Source of the DNA: Larimichthys crocea
Taxonomy: Eukaryota; Chordata; Actinopteri; Sciaenidae
Direction: 5' to 3'
Assembly: GCF_000972845.2 (NCBI RefSeq)
Contig: NC_040028.1
Coordinates: 12,930,244-12,994,243, forward strand
DNA length: 64,000 nt
Shown: positions 47,651 through 59,178 of the stretch, one piece after another
How the letters are laid out: each line of letters starts with the position of its first letter
Numbering within the stretch: the first letter of the stretch is position 1
Translations under genes and position numbers: made by a program
Notes under the pieces: generated by a model
Told to the model about the DNA's origin: nothing
What the model saw: only the letters and a program-made list of their open reading frames with translations
The model's database searches: none

Positions 47651-47870
47651 TGTCATGTCCAGAAAACTTTGTTAAGTTAATTTATTTAGTTTTGTCTTGT
47701 GTCTATGTTGTCTTGTGATTTCCTGTTTTGTTTTGTTTCCACTTCCTGTCTGTGTCTGTTGTCACCAGTTTCACTTCCTCCCTTTTGTCTGTTTCCCCTC
47801 TTTCGGGATTACCTATCTCCGCCCTGATTGTTTCCACCTGTGCGTTCTTAAATACAGGACTCATCAATGC
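47651..47870 (+). repeat. 5' LTR remnant (U3 part)
   Basis: Runs from TGTCATG to about TTAAATACAGGACTC, a TATA-like box followed by the deletion point. Downstream it passes straight into RT-coding sequence, so R, U5, primer-binding site, gag and protease are lost. Confidence 0.7.
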
Positions 47871-47875
47871 CCCTC

Positions 47876-48544
47876 ATCCTCCCCCCCAGCAGGGGCAGGG
47901 TTTTTCTTTGTGGGAAAAAAGATGACTCCCTGAGACCCTGTATTGACTATGGACCTCTAAATGACATTACCATTAAGAATCGGTACCCTCATGTCATCGT
48001 TTTTTGCTGCTTGCTAGCTTGACCTAAGAAACACATATCACCTGGTCCGCATTAGAGAGAGGGATGAGTGGAAGACTGCTTTTAACACTCCTTCTGAGCA
48101 TTACGAATACCGTGTGATGCCATTTGCAGTGTTTCAGGCCCAAATCACTGACGTACTGAGGGAATTTCTCAACCAGTTTGTGTTTGTCTATTTGGATGGG
48201 ATCTTCTCCCCAGATAAAGATTCTCATGTTGGTCATGTCCACCAGCTTTATGTTAAAGCACAAAAAAGTGAATTTCATGCCGAATCTGTGTCATTCCTGG
48301 GCTTCACCATAGCCCCAGGTCAAATACAAATGGATCCGGCTAAAGTTAGCGCTGTGGCTCAGTGGCCTACAACTGATAACCGCAAGAAGGTCTAGCAGTT
48401 TCTGGGCTTTGGTAACTTCTACAGGAGGTTTATCAGAAACTTCAGCGCAAAAGCTTCTCCTCTTCATGCTCTCACATCTCCTCAAGCTCCATTCCTGTGG
48501 TCTCCTCAAGCTGAGGAGGCCTTCACCCGGCTCAAGGAGATGTT
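47876..48544 (+). pseudogene. Ty3/gypsy reverse transcriptase, broken
   Basis: Three frames read [30 protein letters not shown], then [37 protein letters not shown] and [18 protein letters not shown], ending with [17 protein letters not shown] and [11 protein letters not shown]. The catalytic YLDD box is YLDG. CAG has become TAG just before QFLGFG. Frameshifts lie near 47920 and 48010. The L2 insertion begins right after LKEMF. Confidence 0.9.
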
Positions 48545-49246
48545 CAAATCAAATCAAATCAAATCAATTTTATTTGTATAGCCCAAAGTCACAAAGTACA
48601 TTTGCCTCAGAGGGCTTTACAATCTGTACAGGGAGTGACACCCTCTGTCCTTAGACCCTCGGTTCGAGTGAGGAAAAACTTGCCCACAAAAACCCTTTTA
48701 ACAGGGAAAAATGTGGAAGAAACCTCAGGAAGAGCCACAGAGGAGGGATCCCTCTCCCAGGACGGACAGACGTGCAATGGATGTCACGTGTACAGGACAA
48801 ATCAACACAAACATATTGTACAATTACAATGAATGATAAAATGACAATGAATCACAATGAATGATAAAAAGACAATGAATTACAATGAATGATAAAATGA
48901 TTACAGTAGCAGTGGTACTTGTGCGAGACATATAGAGACACAAATGCACAGCAGCAGCAAATCATCAACTAACTATAAACTGTAATGGAGATATGGTAAC
49001 AATAATGACAGTAGTAATATATGTAGTGGACGTCATGCAGGATCACAGCAGCAGCCACAATCCACAAGAACCTGCTGGACGACAGAGCACAGAAACTCCG
49101 GGGAAGTTTGGTTAGTAACATGCATTAATGAGACATGTCCACAGATGGAGAGATATGGAGAGATATAGAGATATAGATATATATACATAGAGAGAGTGAG
49201 ATATAGAGAAATATAGAGATATATATATAGAGAGAGATAGATATAG

Positions 49247-49286
<40 letters not shown>

Positions 49287-52284
49287 CGAGAGCGACAGCG
49301 AGGCGGAGCGGGGTTTCGATCCGGGAGCTTGTGCATCTTCAACCAATACCGTGCCTGGCTAGGCATAACCCTCGGTGGGGTCCCCCGGCAGTGTAATCCT
49401 ATGGCAGCATAACTAAGGGATGACCTGAGCCAGCCCTAACTATAGGCTTTATCAAAAAGGAAAGTCTTAAGTCTATTCTTAAAGGTGTTGACCGTGTCTG
49501 CCTCCCGAACCCAGAATGGTAGTTTGTTCCACAGAAGAGGAGCCTGATAGCTGAAAGCTCTGGCTCTCAATCTACTTTTGGAAACTATAGGAACCACAAG
49601 GAACCCAGCGTCCTGAGAGTGCAGTGTTCTAGAGGGGTAGTAAGGTATTATGAGCTCTTTTAGATACGATGGTGCCTGACCATGAAGAGCTTTGTAAGTA
49701 AGGAGAAGAATTTTAAATTCTATTCTAGATTTAATAGGCAGCCAATGCAAGGAAGCCAAAATGGGAGAGATGTGATCTCTGATCTTGGTTCCTGTCAGAA
49801 CACGTGCAGCAGCATTCTGAATTAACTGCAAAGTTCTAAGAGACTTATTAGAGCAGCCTGATAACAAAGAGTTACAATAGTCCAGCCTTGAAGTAACAAA
49901 TGCGTGGACTTTTCTGCATCCGCCTGAGAGACAATGCGTCTGATTTTAGCGATGTTACGTAGGTGGAAGAATGCAGTCCTCGAAATTTGTTTTATGTGGA
50001 TGTTAAAGGACAAATCCTGATCAAAAACAACTCCAAGATTCTTTACAGTGGAGCTGGAGGCCAGGGCGATCCCATCTAAAGTAACTAAGTCTCTAGAAAG
50101 AGAGTTTCTGAGGTGTTTGGGTCCAATTACAAGAACTTCAGTTTTGTCTGAATTTAACATCAAAAAATTGTAGGTCATCCAACTTTTTATATCCTTAAGG
50201 CATGCTTGGAGTTTAGTTAACTGATTGGTTGCATCAGGCTTGATCGATAAATATAATTGGGTGTTGTCAGCATAACAATGAAAATTGATAGAGTGATTCC
50301 TAATAATGTTCCCTAAAGGAAGCATATATAAACTGAATAGAAGTGGTCCAAGTACAGAACCTTGTGGGACTCCATGACAAACTTTGGTCTGCATGGAGGA
50401 TTCATCATTGACGTGAACAAACCGAGATCGATCTAAAAAGTACGATTTAAACCAGCTTAGGGCGGTTCCTTTGATGCCAATTCGATGTTCCAGTCTCTGT
50501 AAAAGAATTTGATGGTCAGTGGTGTCAAATGCAGCACTAAGATCTAACAGGACAAGTACAGAGATGAGTCCTTTGTCTGATGCCATTAGGAGGTCATTTG
50601 TAACTTTGACTAATGCTGTCTCTGTGCTATGATGCTCTCTAAATCCTGACTGGAAATCCTCAAATAAACTATTGTTATGGAGAAAGTCACACAGCTGATT
50701 AGCTACAGCTTTCTCAAGTATCTTAGACAGAAAGGGAAGGTTTGATATCGTCTGTAGTTGGCTAAGACCTCTGGGTCTAGAGTGGGCTTTTTAAGAAGAG
50801 GTTTAATTACAGCTACCTTAAAGGACTGTGGTACATATCCTGATAATAAAGACAGATTAATCATATCCAATAACGAATTACTAACTACAGGTAAAACATC
50901 CTTGAGCAACCTGGTTGGGATGGAGTCTAAGAGACAGGATGACGGCTTAGCTGCAGAAATGATTAAAGTTATTTGATGAAGGTCGATGGGGGAAAAACAG
51001 TCTAAATACATATCAGGTTTTACAGCTGTTTCAAAACTTGCTGTATCAGAATGCAGATCAATGCCTGTTGAGGGCAAGAGGTGATGGATTTTGTCTCTAA
51101 TAGTTATAATCTTATCATTAAAGAAGCTCATGAAGTCATTGCTACTTAGACCTAAAGGAATAGATGGTTCAGTAGAGCTGTGATTCTCTGTTAGCCTGGC
51201 TACAGTGCTGAAGAGAAACCTGTGGTTGTTCTTATTCTCCTCAATTAAAGAAGAGTAATAGGCTGCTCTGGCATTACGGAGAGCCTTCCTGTATGTTTTG
51301 AGATTATCTTGCCAGGCTAGATGAGATTCTTCCAGTTTAGTGGCACGCCATTTGCGTTCAGATTTACACGTCTCTTGTTTTAATTTACGAGTCTGCTGGC
51401 TATACCATGGTGCTAGCCTTCTTTGTTTAATTATCTTCTTTTTCAGAAGTGCAATAGAGTCTAGAGTTGTCCGTAATGAGCCTGTAATACTATCAACAAG
51501 ATGGTCTATTTGTGGGTGGCTAAAGGAAGTAGACAAGTCCTCTGTTACAGTTAGACATGGCATTTGATTCAATGCTGAAGGAATCACTTCCTTAAATTTG
51601 GCTACAGCACTATCAGATAAACATCTGCTGTAGAAGCTTCTACACAAAGGCTTATAGTCCGGTAGTATGAACTCAAAGGTTATTAAAAAATGGTCAGACA
51701 GAAGAGGATTCTGTGGGAAGACTATTATATTATCAATTTCAATGCCATATGAAAGAACATGATCAAGAGTGTGGTTCAGACAATGAGTCGGTTTATTTAC
51801 ACTTTGACAAAAGCCAATTGAGTCTAATAGAGAGATAAACGCAGTACTAAGACTATCATTGTGGTTGTCCACATGAATGTTAAAATCACCTACAATAATT
51901 ACTTTATCTGTTTTAAGGATCAAGCCTGATGCAAATTCTGAAAATTCAGATAAAAATTCAGAATAAGGACCTGGAGCTCGATATACTGTAACAAATAAAA
52001 TTGGCTGCAAAGTTTTCCAGGTTGGGTGAGTGAGGCTAAGGACAAGACTTTCAAATGAATTATAATTTAGTTTAGGTTTGGGATTTATTAATAGACTTGA
52101 GTCAAATATGGCTCCAACTCCACCATCTCGACCAGTACTTCGAGGAACATGAGTATTATAATGACTCGGAGGAGCTAACATATTCATCCTCCTGCAGCCA
52201 GGTTTCAGTGAGGCAAAACAAATCAATATCATAGTCAGATATTAATTTATTGACTAAGACAGCTTTAGATGACAAAGACCTGTT
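48545..52284 (-). mobile_element. L2-clade non-LTR retrotransposon, nearly full ORF, 5'-truncated
   Basis: Inserted into the gypsy RT/RNase H region with GGAGATGTT at both sides (48536-48544 and 52285-52293). The tail is four AAATC units as seen on the plus strand at 48546-48565. The minus strand runs from the endonuclease domain (LTETWL, GGVGAIF, VGDFNIHVDN, LLSDHFLITFE) through the RT ([56 protein letters not shown]) to the ORF end FLFDKAYS at about 49436. Breaks: a frameshift near 52180, a one-base deletion near 50748 (the NYRPISNLPF region), and a 4 bp deletion near 49910. YADD reads YADN. The 5' UTR and the first endonuclease residues are missing. Confidence 0.93.
49140..49290. repeat. 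AG/AT-rich microsatellite in the L2 3' UTR
   Basis: A mosaic of ATAGAG, AGATAT and (AT)n runs. It sits where the other L2 copies carry CTAT and CT repeats, so it is an expanded internal repeat of the element. Frames read ISISIYIYIY and are not genes. Confidence 0.9.
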
Positions 52285-52700
52285 GGAGATGTTGTTCACC
52301 ACTGCTCCCATTCTCCAGACCAGACCCCAGACGGCAGTTTGCGGTGGAGGTGGATGCCTCCAACGAAGGAGTAGGGGAGGTTCTCTCATAGTGCTCTGCC
52401 AAGGACCACAAGCTGCATCCATGTGCTTTCCTGTCCAGCAAGCTTTCACCAGCGGAGTGGAACTATGATGTCAGCAACTGTGAGTTACTTGCTGTTAAGA
52501 TAGCGTTGGAATTGAGTGGAGACATTGGTTAGAGGGGGCCCAACATCCATTTGTGGTCTGGACCGATCATAAGACTATATTCACAAGGCTAACCGTTTGA
52601 ACTACCGCCAAGCCAGATGGACTATGACTTTACTTTGTCTTACAGGCCGGGGTCCCGGAACACCAAGCCTGACGCCTTGTCTCATCTGTTTGACCCCAAG
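52285..52700 (+). pseudogene. Ty3/gypsy RNase H region, broken
   Basis: After the L2 insertion the reading resumes with MLFTTAPILQT, then QFAVEVDASNEGVGEVLS, a stop, and [20 protein letters not shown], with LLAVKIAL and PFVVWTDH, ending in DYDFTLSYRPGSRNTKPDAL. These are the Ty3/gypsy RNase H motifs (VDAS, NCELLA, WTDH). Stops and frameshifts break it. Confidence 0.88.
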
Positions 52701-53330
52701 CCTGCTGCCAAGGAACCTGAGCCCATCCTGCCACGGTACCATGGAGCAGTAACATGGGAGATAGAATCAGAGGTGAAGCAGGCTAATGGTGAGAACCCTA
52801 GACCTAGTGGTTGTTCGGCAAATCGCCTGTTTGTTCCTGTTGCTATGCGTCCACAGGTGATTCAATGGGCTCACACCTCAGAGCTCACCTGCCATCTGGG
52901 AATCAAGAGAACCATGTACGCCATCCAATAAAGGTTTTGGTGGCCCTCCATGGATTGTGAGGTCCGAGAGTATGTGGAGGCATGTCCTGTCTGTGTTAGA
53001 AACAAGACGTCCTCCAATGCTCGGATGGGACTGCTGCAACCTCTTCCAGTACCCAGTCGACCATGGGCTGAGATTTCGTTGGACTTTGTCACAGGGCTCC
53101 CAGTCTCCCAAGGTAACATCACTGTTCTTACAGTGGTAGACAGATTCTCTAAGATGACTAATTTTATTGCCTTGCCTAAACTACCATCCACCAAAGAGAT
53201 GGCAGAAATCATGTTAAATAATGTGTTTCACATCCATGGCTTTCCTAAAGACATTGTGTCAGACCCGGGATCCCAATTCATTTCTCAGTTCTGGGAGGAA
53301 TTTTGCAGTTTGAGCGGTGCCACCGTCAAA
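52701..53330 (+). pseudogene. Ty3/gypsy integrase, first part
   Basis: It contains a zinc-binding region (HTSELTCHLGIKRTMY, then after a stop RFWWPSMDCEVREYVEACPVC). The catalytic core has SLDFVTGLP with the first Asp and DIVSDPGSQF with the second. A stop at 52929-52931 splits the zinc finger. The core is cut after GATVKL by the second L2 insertion. Confidence 0.88.
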
Positions 53331-53668
53331 TTAAATTAAATCAAATCAAAATGTATTTGCATAGCCCAAAGTCACAAAGTACATTTGCCTCAGAGGGCTT
53401 TACAATCTGTACAGGGAGTGACACCCTCTGTCCTTAGACCCTCGGATCAAATGAGGAAAAACTTGCCCACAAAAAAACCTTTAACAGGGAAAAAAGGTGG
53501 AAGAAACCACAGAGGAGGGATCCCTCTCCCAGGACGGACAGACGTGCAATAGATGTTAGGTGTACAGAACAAATCAACAGAGACATATTGTACAATTACA
53601 TTAAATGATAAAATTTCACTTAAGGGAGATGTGACTGCATCTTCAACCAATACCATAACCCTGAAAGA
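53331..53668 (-). mobile_element. L2 LINE 3'-end insertion in the gypsy integrase
   Basis: On the plus strand it starts with TAAATTAAATCAAATC (the reversed tail), then GCATAGCCCAAAGTCACAAA and the same 3' UTR as the other L2 copies, truncated within the UTR near CTTCAACCAATACC. GTCA occurs at both edges. It is an independent, strongly 5'-truncated insertion. Confidence 0.88.
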
Positions 53669-53947
53669 GTCAGCCTCTCGTCCGGATACCACCGTGAGTC
53701 CAATGGACAAACGGAGCGGCTCAACCAGGAAATGGAGACTTGTTGTTTCGTTACTTTGTTTGCATAAGAATGATTTTCTGTTTGTTCTTAGTCTAGCTTT
53801 TGTCGAGTGAGTTTTAGTTTTTTAGATTAGTGTAGAGTTATTTCCTCTGTCAAGAGCGATTTTCGTTTTTGTTAACAAAAACTTTATTTTCAAACTTTTG
53901 TCTGAGAGTTGTGCATTTGGGTTCTGGTCCGTAGTTCGGTCGTGACA
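53669..53947 (+). pseudogene. Ty3/gypsy integrase end joined to 3' LTR remnant
   Basis: Reads SSGYHRESNGQTERLNQEME, which contains the third catalytic residue (Glu in QTER) of the integrase, and then passes abruptly into LTR sequence ending GTTCGGTCGTGACA. The rest of the integrase C-terminus, the polypurine tract and most of U3 are deleted. Confidence 0.85.
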
Positions 53948-53952
53948 GGGAG

Positions 53953-56900
53953 GTTTTTAAGCTTTATTGCCATTAAACAATCCCTGTAAAGAAAGAAGTC
54001 AAGTATTTGGAAGAACACATTTATTTTAATGAAACATGAAATCTCCTACTGTTTTTGAATCATTTAAAAAAACAAATTGGCTGGCTTTATAAAATCATTG
54101 AGACATATTAAAAAAGGGGTCAGTCAGAAAGATGAGTAAAGGCCAGCTTCAGTATTGTGTGGCTCACTCTGAGATACTTTGTTTGTTTCCCATTCACCAT
54201 AAAAACATCTGTATTTTTGACAACCTGGAAATGAGACTCAACAATCTGCTGTCTTTCTCCAAGAATTTATGCCTGTTAAATTTTTGGGTGAAGCTCAATT
54301 TTCATTTTATTCTTTTTTTTTTTTTTTTTTTTACAAAAAAGTGGCAGCTGCTAGTTTAGAACTGAGTGAAAAAATGGGGGTCATTTTCACTAATGATAAC
54401 ACAAGCAATTGAAAATCTGTAAAATATTAACCTTTTATAAAGTGTGAGATTACAGAGGGGTAAAAACTGATCTGGAATTGTAGTTGTTACATCCAGTTCA
54501 CTCAGAATGCATCCATGATATTAGCTTGCAGGAAAAAAAAGTAGTTAGTTCGCCATGTTCTCTTACTAAATCAGAAAAAAAGTGTTTATAGCCGTTTTGT
54601 CATAGAGCGGGAGAGATGCACTCTCGTTTGGGGATTACAATGTACATTTTCAGGCAGGCTCTCCTGGAAAACTTTACAGGAGAGACTGCCTGAAATTGTT
54701 GCACTCAGTTCTAAACACAAAATATTAACAGAAGAATTTGTGTAAAAAAAGAGGAGATCAAACCCTGGGTCGTGTCTCACCTCCACGCAACTGTGGGTCC
54801 AAAGATTAAGACTGTGAGTTTAAGAAAATTATAGTTATCGTCAGACAAAGCCACACCTTCTCCAATTCTAACAAAGGAAAAGTTAGGGGGGAGAGTGTTT
54901 TTGAAGCTGTTTGACCATCTGACAGGCACCAACTCTAACCCTACAACTAACTCTAACTGTATGCACCTTAATCTCTCAAACCATTGTTTTCTAACATAAA
55001 GGTCCTGAAATGATTAACACAAGTTGCCATTTTTTCTTTAAATGAATGACCTTACTTTTATTTTAACCTGTAAGCGAGAAGAGTTGCCAGTAAGTCTTTT
55101 AAGAGGTCACAAACCAAAATGATGGAATCATAGTCTTAAAGTCTGGCAAAGTCCAGCTCTTCTTTAAGCTTTTGGAAGTCTCATCTTTGTGGGATTGCAC
55201 ATTGTTCTTCATATAAAAATGTCGTTGTCCTGCATGTCAGATTTGGAGTGACACACCTGCTGGGAGACTTTTTTTTAGTTAGTCCTGTAACCATACAAAA
55301 ATGGACTGAAATAAATTCACAGGAACAGCAGACAATGGGAGAGCTTGGAGATAATTTTGGCTCCCTGTAAAGGTAATAATTGGGTTCCTGGTTATTGGTT
55401 TCCCTCAGTTGAATTAAGCGCACCATAGTGTACTGCCTACACACCATAGGAATGGGAAGACTTCTCAGCGGCTGCCAAGTCTTCCAGCATCGCTGTGTCT
55501 CAGCAGTTTTTAATTAAAACGCTGCATTTGTGCCACCTATCCTGGCTGCCTGGGAGAAGAAATACAAGAGAATAAATTACTGCATCCATCCCTGCTGGCT
55601 AAGCTCTACTGTTTCACAGCATTTCATTAGGACTGATATGCCACTTTTAAAACATCTGGGGGCTTGTTTACTGTTACTGAAAGCCTTGATGAGATCCTAA
55701 TTCAGAGAGGACACAAAGGATGCAAACAGTTCTAAATATAGCTGAGGTATTACTTTAACAAGATGTTCTCTCAGATGGATCACTGCAGCCTGATAAAAGA
55801 GAAGTCAAACTCTCTCGATCCGCAATAAGCACAAAAAACGTTCCTTCATTCCCCAGTCATATTAAATTCAAATATCATATTTTGGGGTTGCACATAAATA
55901 ACACCCACTCGCAGTTCACATACAACTTCTGCTATTTAACAGTCATAACACCAATGTGTCTGTGTTCACATGCAGACTGACAGGAAGTGCTGTCATTTGC
56001 TCAAGTATGTGCTCTGTTACATTCATCTGCATGAATTCAGAGTGAGATGCTAAAAGCTTTGGGTTTCACCCCACTGTACGTGTTTCTGGCTATATTTCTG
56101 CCACGGTGAAGTACAATTAGCTTCCAATTCAATATGATACATAATACAGAGGTCACCATTCCATAAACTGACAATATTTTAGAGGTAAATGCAAAGAAAG
56201 AGAGTCAATGCCATCAAAACACATTGATCCCTGCCATTGTCTGTGTTTTCTGATGTCACTTATGATGGTACTGTTTGTAACCACAGGAGTAAAACAGCTT
56301 CACAGGTTCAATTCTGATTCCTTGAGAAGCACACAATATGAAAATGTTCACTTTCTCTCTCTTATCTATGCAAATATACTTCAAAACAAGACAGAAACTC
56401 AGCTCTGTGAGGCTGTACTGGGGTGTTATGCCTTAAATTCAAGGATTCAAGGAGTTTTTATTGTCATTACAGCACATGTAAAACATGGGATGAAACATAA
56501 TTGGTTTCTTCTGGTCCCGGAGCAGCCCGATATCAAATATAAAACATTATTTAAAAAAAGAAAAAAATATATATATAGAATATAAAATATAAAAAGTAAA
56601 GGCAAATTTAAATTTAAGAAAACAAGTATATACAATAAACAGAACAACAACAACAATATAACACCATCTTGAGGTAGTGCAAATCAACTCCTGTTCATTT
56701 TATTTGTATAGCTCAAAATCACAAAACTCAAATGGGCTTTACAATCTGCACAGTACAGGATTTATGGACACTGCGTTGGCAATTAGAAATTCAATTTTGT
56801 CGTTTTGGGTGCACATTCATGAGGTTAATATCAAACCCATTTGCAGAAAGAATGAACTCAAATCCATCAGAAGAGCGTCTTAAGATGGATGACATGCAGG

Positions 56901-57991
56901 TCAGTCCGTTCCTCCTTCCTCGAGGGAGCCGGTACTCTGACAGCCATGACTGCATCGTGTGGCTTCTTTATTTTCCCCACGGTCAAACAGCGTGGCTGTG
57001 TTCTCCTCTTGTTCTGTCTCAGGCTTCTCACCTTCTCAGTCTTGTTAGAGCGATTGCAACTACTGAGTGGGTGAGTTGACCCCCTATCTCCACAGGAACC
57101 TGACAGCTACTGTGTGTGTGTGTGAGTGTGTATGTGTGTGTAGAGAGAGAGAGAGAACATAATTGTCTTGTTATGGTTATTGTTTAAGACCAGTGGCTCC
57201 ATGTCTCTTGTCTCAAATGAAATTTAAATGAGGCTCTCTGAAGTGCTGAGCATCTCTGTTGATCCTTCATTAACATTTTGTTGACAGAATCCAGCGAGTT
57301 GAGTGTCTGAAAGCATCTGAGCAGCTGAACAGTGTAAAATAGCCCTCATTCATCTTCCTGTGAATGTTATATAAACACACAGGACTCCTCTTTGGTTCGT
57401 CTGACTCATTTGCCCTGACTGAGTACATCATTACACACAGTAAATCAATTTCATATACATTCAAACATGAAGAGTGCACCAGATATATCTCAGAGGCAAG
57501 ACTGCAGAAAGCAGAACCTGTCTGCTCCAACCTTTCAGCTTGGCTGTGACGAGACAGTTGGCATACTGAAGAACACTCATCTTGAAATATTGATGTTAGA
57601 AAAAAAAGAAAAGAAGATGAACGAGACAACAAAAAAACAATACAAAAAGAGATTCATCTATATTGTGGAGATGAGGAGATGACGCAAAAGCAAACAAAAG
57701 AAACAGCTGTAACCTATTTACTTTAAGATAACTGGGTTTAGAAAATGGAGGCATGGATAGATGGATGGGTGTGATTTTCCATCACAGTTGGATTCAGAAA
57801 CATGGTGGAGGAAGAAGTATTATATTTCAAATTGACATTTGTTTATTTATTCATCATTAACATGTTGGTTGCCACCTTTGAGATTGTTGTTGGTTTGCTG
57901 AAAACTGTAATATGTGGATAGCTGAACAGGAGTTGACAGGAGTCAGTGAGGGAAATCCAAAACTGGCTGGTGGTGGTAAGAATCCAAAAAC
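53953..57991. other. Unique intronic sequence with small repeats
   Basis: A poly-T run lies at 54314-54332. At 56437-56600 TTCAAGGAGTTTTTATTGTC resembles a common dispersed repeat. GT and GA runs lie at about 57110-57155. The block at about 55440-55700 has complex AT-rich sequence with TTTTTAATTAAAACG but no exon. No coding exon was found. Confidence 0.45.
56697..56762 (+). repeat. Short repeat related to the L2 3' tail
   Basis: TTTTATTTGTATAGCTCAAA and GGGCTTTACAATCTGCACAG match the reversed 3' UTR end of the L2 copies here (48565-48632). Only about 65 bp remains. Confidence 0.65.
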
Positions 57992-58431
57992 TACGGTGGC
58001 CGGGAACCCTCAATGCTGCAAATAAAAGAAACGCTGCAAACAAAAAGAAACAGCGCTGCAAATAAAAGAAACGCTGCAAACAAAAAGAAACAGCGCTGCA
58101 AATAAAAGAAAGAAACGCCGCTGCAAATAAAAGAAACTTCACAACGGAAGTGAATTACCGGGGACTATTTTTGCCGGTGCACCTGTAGTTTTTTATGTGA
58201 GCGAAGAAGAAGAAGAAGAAGAAGAAGAAGTACAGAAGCGTATTGCATTCACTTGAATAAAATAAATTAGACACCTGATCTCGTAATTACGAGATAAGGA
58301 AAGGTGCCTTATTGGCTACTGCACTTCGGTAAAGTTAGAAAGATATTGGCACTTCTGAGATCAATAACTCTAATTGAAAAGTTGTTAAAACACAAAACGC
58401 ATATTTTCAACCATAGTAAGACAGACAACAA

Positions 58432-58735
58432 GCTACAACCTAATGTTCATCACAACGAGTTACAACCTAATGTTCATCACAACAAACTACAACCTAATGT
58501 TCATCACAACGAGCTACAACCTAATGTTCATCACAACAAGCTACAACCTAATGTTCATCACAACGAGTTACAACCTAATGTTCATCACAACAAACTACAA
58601 CCTAATGTTCATCACAACGAGCTACAACCTAATGTTCATCACAACAAGCTACAACCTAATGTTCATCACAACGAGTTACAACCTAATGTTCATCACAACA
58701 AGCTACAACCTAATGTTCATCACAACAAGCCATCC
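58432..58735 (+). repeat. 27 bp minisatellite, 11 copies (left arm)
   Basis: The unit is CTACAACCTAATGTTCATCA plus CAACRAG. The AAG/AAA and GAG variants alternate almost perfectly, so the true period is 54 bp. Because 27 is divisible by three, a long open frame reading LQPNVHHN(K/E) arises on the plus strand, and another reading NLMFITTSY. Both are by-products of the repeat. Confidence 0.92.
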
Positions 58736-59056
58736 TCGGAGCCACACCAACAACATTAGTGTTTACTAAGACTTTTCATAATTTCTAGGAATTTTCTATT
58801 AGGAATATTAATCAATAACTTTAATATGATACAGTACTGCGGTAACGCTATCTACACTTTAAAATCTAGTGCCCGACTACATCAGTTTGTACGGTACAAA
58901 CCGGTACGGTACAGTAAAAGAACTTGAAAATCACCCCAGAAGTAGCTGGGAACATGTAGAACAAGAATCAGGTGGAGTTGTCAGAAAACAATTTGATTTG
59001 TTCATTTAATGACTTTTCTAAATCTGCATATGTGTCTTAGAAAAGAGATTATTATT

Positions 59057-59178
59057 TAGGTTGTAGCTTGTTGTGATGAACATTAGGTTGTAGCTCGTTG
59101 TGATGAACATTAGGTTGTAGCTTGTTGTGATGAACATTAGGTTGTAGCTCGTTGTGATGAACATTAGGTTGTAGCTCA
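59057..59178 (-). repeat. 27 bp minisatellite, about 4.5 copies (right arm, inverted)
   Basis: The same unit as at 58432-58735, in opposite orientation, with the same alternation of two variants but far fewer copies. Confidence 0.9.

Larger units (their letters stand above)
47651..53947 (+). mobile_element. Ty3/gypsy LTR retrotransposon, deleted and interrupted by two L2 insertions
   Basis: The element starts TGTCATGTCC and ends GTTCGGTCGTGACA, proper LTR termini. It is flanked by AGGAG (47646-47650) and GGGAG (53948-53952), a 5 bp target duplication with one change. The order is: U3 part of the 5' LTR, RT, RNase H, integrase, 3' LTR end. gag, protease and the start of RT are deleted. Two antisense L2 insertions (48545-52284 and 53331-53668) split the coding region. 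It lies antisense to dgkb. It cannot be active. Confidence 0.9.

Noticed and set aside
49112..49366. Minus-strand frames reading ISISIYIYIY
   Set aside because: Translation of the AG/AT microsatellite in the L2 3' UTR.
49300..49385. Separate element with a B-box-like GGTTTCGATCC
   Set aside because: The flanking sequence is collinear with the 3' UTR of the other L2 copies, so it is part of the L2 and not a new SINE.
52617..53339. Host gene with integrase domain
   Set aside because: It lies between matching LTR ends with a target duplication, has stops, and is split by L2 insertions. It is a dead Ty3/gypsy pol.
58432..58735. CRISPR array
   Set aside because: The units are contiguous 27 bp repeats with no unique spacers, in a vertebrate genome. 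It is a minisatellite.
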